This document shows positions 60,816 through 64,000 of a DNA stretch of 64,000 nucleotides, piece after piece (within the stretch, counting starts at the first letter, position 1; every line of letters starts with the position of its first letter). The DNA is from Gnetum montanum (lineage: Eukaryota > Streptophyta > Gnetopsida > Gnetales > Gnetaceae): assembly GCA_015680685.1 (NCBI GenBank), contig MNCI01025089.1, positions 976,253 to 1,040,252 of the forward strand, read 5' to 3'. The notes under the pieces are model-generated. The model made no database searches, was not told where the DNA came from, and saw only the letters and a program-made list of their open reading frames with translations. A program made the translations under genes and the position numbers.

Positions 60816-62840
60816 TATCCCCATGATTGAATGAAAACTCATCCTCGAGTTCCTTACAAAATATTGGGAAGGTATAGGATTATTAACTTGAATGACACTA
60901 ATGGTGAATGGGGTGACATGTGAATAGATCATCATTACAATACATGATAATATTAGTGTTCATGATAACAAGAGTGAACACTATACACATTTGGCATCTA
61001 GCCTTATTTGGTAGCTAAGAGAGAAGAGAGAGAGAGAAAAGAAGAAGTTTGTTGCTGCTGATGCCAAGATTGTGTCTTTCGTTGTTCATCCATAAGAACA
61101 CCATCAATCTTGTTCCTTGTATAACTACTCCAACACCAATCCATTCCAAGTGTTCCCTCCAGATCCAATCTATTGGTGTATGATTGCCATCTGCACACAC
61201 AACATAGTCCTAACTTAGCAACGATAAATGAATCACAATGCAGTTGACACCTTGCCTTGGTGAAAGGTCCATTGGCTGAGTTGTGATATGGATGATGTAG
61301 ATTTTGAAGATATAACACTGGTGACTACCCAAGGTGTAGGGGTTAAGAGAAAATCAAAAAAATTGGACAAGGGCCCCCATGACTAAGAGTGAACCTCTGG
61401 TAGCGAGAGAATGAAAAAAGATAAGGAATAAGAAATATGGAGAAAAATAAACAATGGCAATACCAATAAAATGGATGTCAGGAATGGAAATGAAAAAAAT
61501 AAAATTTGATTGCAGAAATGTTTAAGAAAAAGAAATTAACTGATGCACCAAATAGGAATGCCAGTGGGTCCTCCCCAAAGCAGGCTCATGTCCTTAATGC
61601 CCTCACAATCCCACATTCAAAGAGTTTGTAGCCTCTGGAAATGTCATTTGGAAACAAGAGTTAAAGTCTTAACCATTAGAATTTACCAAAAAGAGAACAA
61701 TGCATCAACCAAAATATGGACTATTAATACAATTGGCAATGAGGTGGAAAATGGAGAAATAATGATTGAAAGAAGAGAATGGAATGGAGTCTCAGGAATA
61801 AGGTGGTGTACAACCCCTTGTGTATTAATGGTTATTGTGACTTAGTAGATCTCATTTCAAATCTAGGCTTAAACAGTCCTCATCCAATGACTTCGCATTA
61901 ATATATGTGGCCAATCCATCCACTTGAAGTAACAAGAATGCTTCCACCAAAAAGTCACCACCATTCCAAAGAAATGAGAAAGGAAAAAGTAGGAAAAGAG
62001 AAAGGGCCTTAGTTAGAGGGAACATGTTTTTTTAGTTCCATAACAAGTGCTTGTAGCCTAGATAATTATTTCATCTAAGGGACCTGCTTTGAATTCTTAC
62101 TTTTCACTTTTCACTTTCTTTTTTTTCTTTTTTTCTTTTTTTTTTTTGCATGAGAGACACACCATGCAAAGACTTGTTATTTTTATTCTCTTAGCTTCCT
62201 AATAATGTTGCAACATCAAAATGGTAAGGAAAACTCAAGGAAAAAATATCCAAGTATCCAAGAGAATGGCCAGCAAAAATGCATCAAATCCTCTTGAAGT
62301 CACATCCTTTTCGATCCTTGAGTCCTTTCTTTGTTCGAGAAATGCCCTGTCACCAATTCATTGATAGTTCTTATTATTGAAATAAAGGAACTATACAGTT
62401 CCAAGCTAAGAGATACCATAGAAATTTATGGATGCATGAATGACGTGGACTCATTGTTTGTTATATCAAAAGAACCATACCTTAGTATCAACATTATAAC
62501 TCAAAGATAAGAACCAAACATTAGAAATCAATAGAATATAGTTCATACAACCATCAGAAGCACTTATTAGGTGATGGTCCTAACAAAATAAACAAACACA
62601 CAAAGAAATGAAAAAGTATAAATGATGTTGTAAAACAAAAACAAGAAAAGTTAAAGAAATTTGTAAAACAAAAATGTGTAAAATAAAACATTAAAAAGGA
62701 ACTGAGGGCCTCAATTGATCAACATAGGTGGCCATCTCTCCCATGACTGAGTTAAAAGGAGGAGATCTGAAAACATGAGTGAGATCGTCTTTTCTCCAAT
62801 GTGTTATGCATATCAACCATTCTAGATTCATGGTAAGGTT
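60816..62840. other. Element R region without recognisable pol
   Basis: RT and integrase would be expected between protease and 3' LTR, but none is readable. On the plus strand, 61280-61690 reads like coding sequence in two frames: MDDVDFEDITLVTTQGVGVK, then FKKKKLTDAPNRNASGSSPK and QAHVLNALTIPHSKSL. A minus frame at 61318-61004 is open too. A GA-rich tract (61015-61045) and a T-rich tract (62109-62148) are present. Origin unknown. Confidence 0.4.
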
Positions 62841-62847
62841 TGGTCTA

Positions 62848-64000
62848 TTACACATTGACTAGTAATCTTTTATTGGAGCACTTGTTTGAAGTTTTTAGGA
62901 ATTTCCAGCTTCCCCTTATTGATGTTTTCAGATTAAGGGTTGGAAGTTGGCGATGCTCTTGCTCTAGTGCATCTATGCTTTTGACATGGTCGGAAGTTGT
63001 TCCCTTAGTTAGTTCCATGCACGTTGGTGAGCTACTCTCTTGATCATCTGTCAACCATTGGGTGTCTTCTTGTTGTGTGCTTGCTACATATAAGAAATTT
63101 TGTATGTTAGTCTCTTGGTCACACCAGTTGCATGCAAGAAATGTTGAACATTCCTGTACATAATCACACCCTATATCATTGTATGTGATGCATGGAACTT
63201 TCTTCTTCTCGATCTTTCCAAAAGTGTTTTCCTTTGATATTTCTAGAGAAAGATCACGAATTCCTAGGCATGTGTTTATGGTACTTAGTCATGCCCTTCC
63301 CATTATTATTAGAAAGTTTCCTTTGTCATTGTTTACTTGTATCACTAGGAAATCAGCTAGGTATCACCACCCACACATAGTGGTGATGATGTCCTCCACC
63401 AATCCCAAGGGAATAGTGACGGACTAGTCAGCTAGCTCTAAGTGAGTATTGTTCTTCATTAGTGGAGGCAGCTTCTAGGATTTATACATCTCTTGTGATA
63501 TTAAGTTGACTTTGGAACCTGAGCCTAGAAGAGCTTTACATGATTCATTCCCAGTTACTTGGAGATAGATTAAAGGGCTTCTAGGGTTAGAGAATTTCCT
63601 GGGAAGGTGACCCTCCTTATTCCAGTCAATAACAGCATGTGTTTACATAACCTTGTGCATTAAGCTCTGTTTTTGGTTTGAAGGGAGCTCTGAAGCCTTA
63701 TTTGATGGAGAAGTGTTCAGACGTTTAACTACTTGTGCTTGTGAGAGCTTGGTTGGATTGTTGGTTCTGAAGAAATATCTTCTCTTTGTACGGTTATTAG
63801 AACTAGCAATGGGTTGGAGCTTCACAGCTATCGTAGCATTGCATTGCTACGGTTGAGTGGGGAGTTCCCCTTGCATTGCTGGAGCAGGTGGTAATGGAGC
63901 TATCTGTGTGAGAGTCGTGGATAGATTCAAAGGATGGTATGTTTATGTGTTGTCTCTCCTAGGAGAAGGAGTCCTATAATACTCCTGAGTTTGGTAGTGA
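62848..64000 (-). pseudogene. Element R gag C-terminus and retropepsin (partial)
   Basis: Minus-strand frame nearly open from the right edge: HYQTQEYYRTPSPRRDNT, Pro-rich PLPPAPAMQGELPTQP, SSNNRTKRRYFFRTNNPTK (63840-63770), LIYLQVTGNESCKALLGSGS with VNLISQEM (63576-63488), MCGWWYLADFLVIQVNNDKG and FLIIMGRAWLSTINTCLG, then a linker with LPTLNLKTSIRG to a stop at 62848. The active site reads L-L-G-S-G-S, so the catalytic Asp is lost. It aligns with the element A protease but has far fewer stops, so R is younger or less decayed. Its upstream part is beyond the window. Confidence 0.8.

Noticed and set aside
62109-62148. T-rich tract as the poly-A tail of a minus-strand retroposon
   Set aside because: No retroposon body or target duplication could be recognised next to it.

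Overview
This window looks like intergenic DNA from a large-genome seed plant, and a gymnosperm is my best guess. It is strongly AT-rich, and I see no intact cellular gene. Almost everything recognisable is old Ty3/Gypsy LTR retrotransposon or LINE sequence, nested and decayed. Most in-frame stops sit where Gln (CAA/CAG) or Trp (TGG) is expected, the C-to-T/G-to-A pattern of heavily methylated DNA. Species assignment is inference.

Layout. Element A (1-4514, minus) has its 5' LTR at 3588-4514, a decayed tRNA-Asp-type primer site, gag and protease, and leaves the window as reverse transcriptase (RT) begins. It appears to be inserted in element B (4515-20266, plus), a very large Tat/Ogre-like element: gag C-terminus and protease (4740-6112); a ~9.4 kb spacer with a multi-exon gene on the opposite strand (6817-~12060) and ~14 diverged units of a ~190-bp tandem repeat (~12340-14940); then RT, RNase H, a second (archaeal-type) RNase H and integrase (15520-18640); a 25-G tract; and the 3' LTR (19023-20266). 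B lies in element D (20275-~28300, minus), a relative with the same pol, the same ~190-bp array next to RT (23130-24480), and related sequence where the antisense unit starts.

From 28900 to 36700 are fragments: LTR-like sequence and gag of element E (plus, related to A), a tRNA-Asp pseudogene, a degenerate repeat block, and a chromovirus pol (element F, plus) ending in a chromodomain remnant. Element G (36739-40434, minus) is a short two-LTR element with only a gag-like start.

From 40440 to 59240 lies one LINE (plus) split by a complete Athila-like element H (42000-56775, plus). H has both LTRs, primer site, palindrome-rich leader repeats, gag, protease, RT, RNase H, integrase and a 3' Athila-type ORF. 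H is itself split by a solo LTR (49336-50209) of the A family, with a perfect 5-bp target duplication. A second LINE fragment (59560-60018) is interrupted by the 3' LTR (60024-60815) of element R (minus), whose gag/protease runs off the right edge and pairs with the A protease at the left edge.

Most notable are the spliced antisense gene plus satellite-like array inside the protease-RT spacer of the Tat-like elements, the changing palindromic modules just upstream of the TATA box in three sibling LTRs, and the palindromic repeat array in the leader of H.
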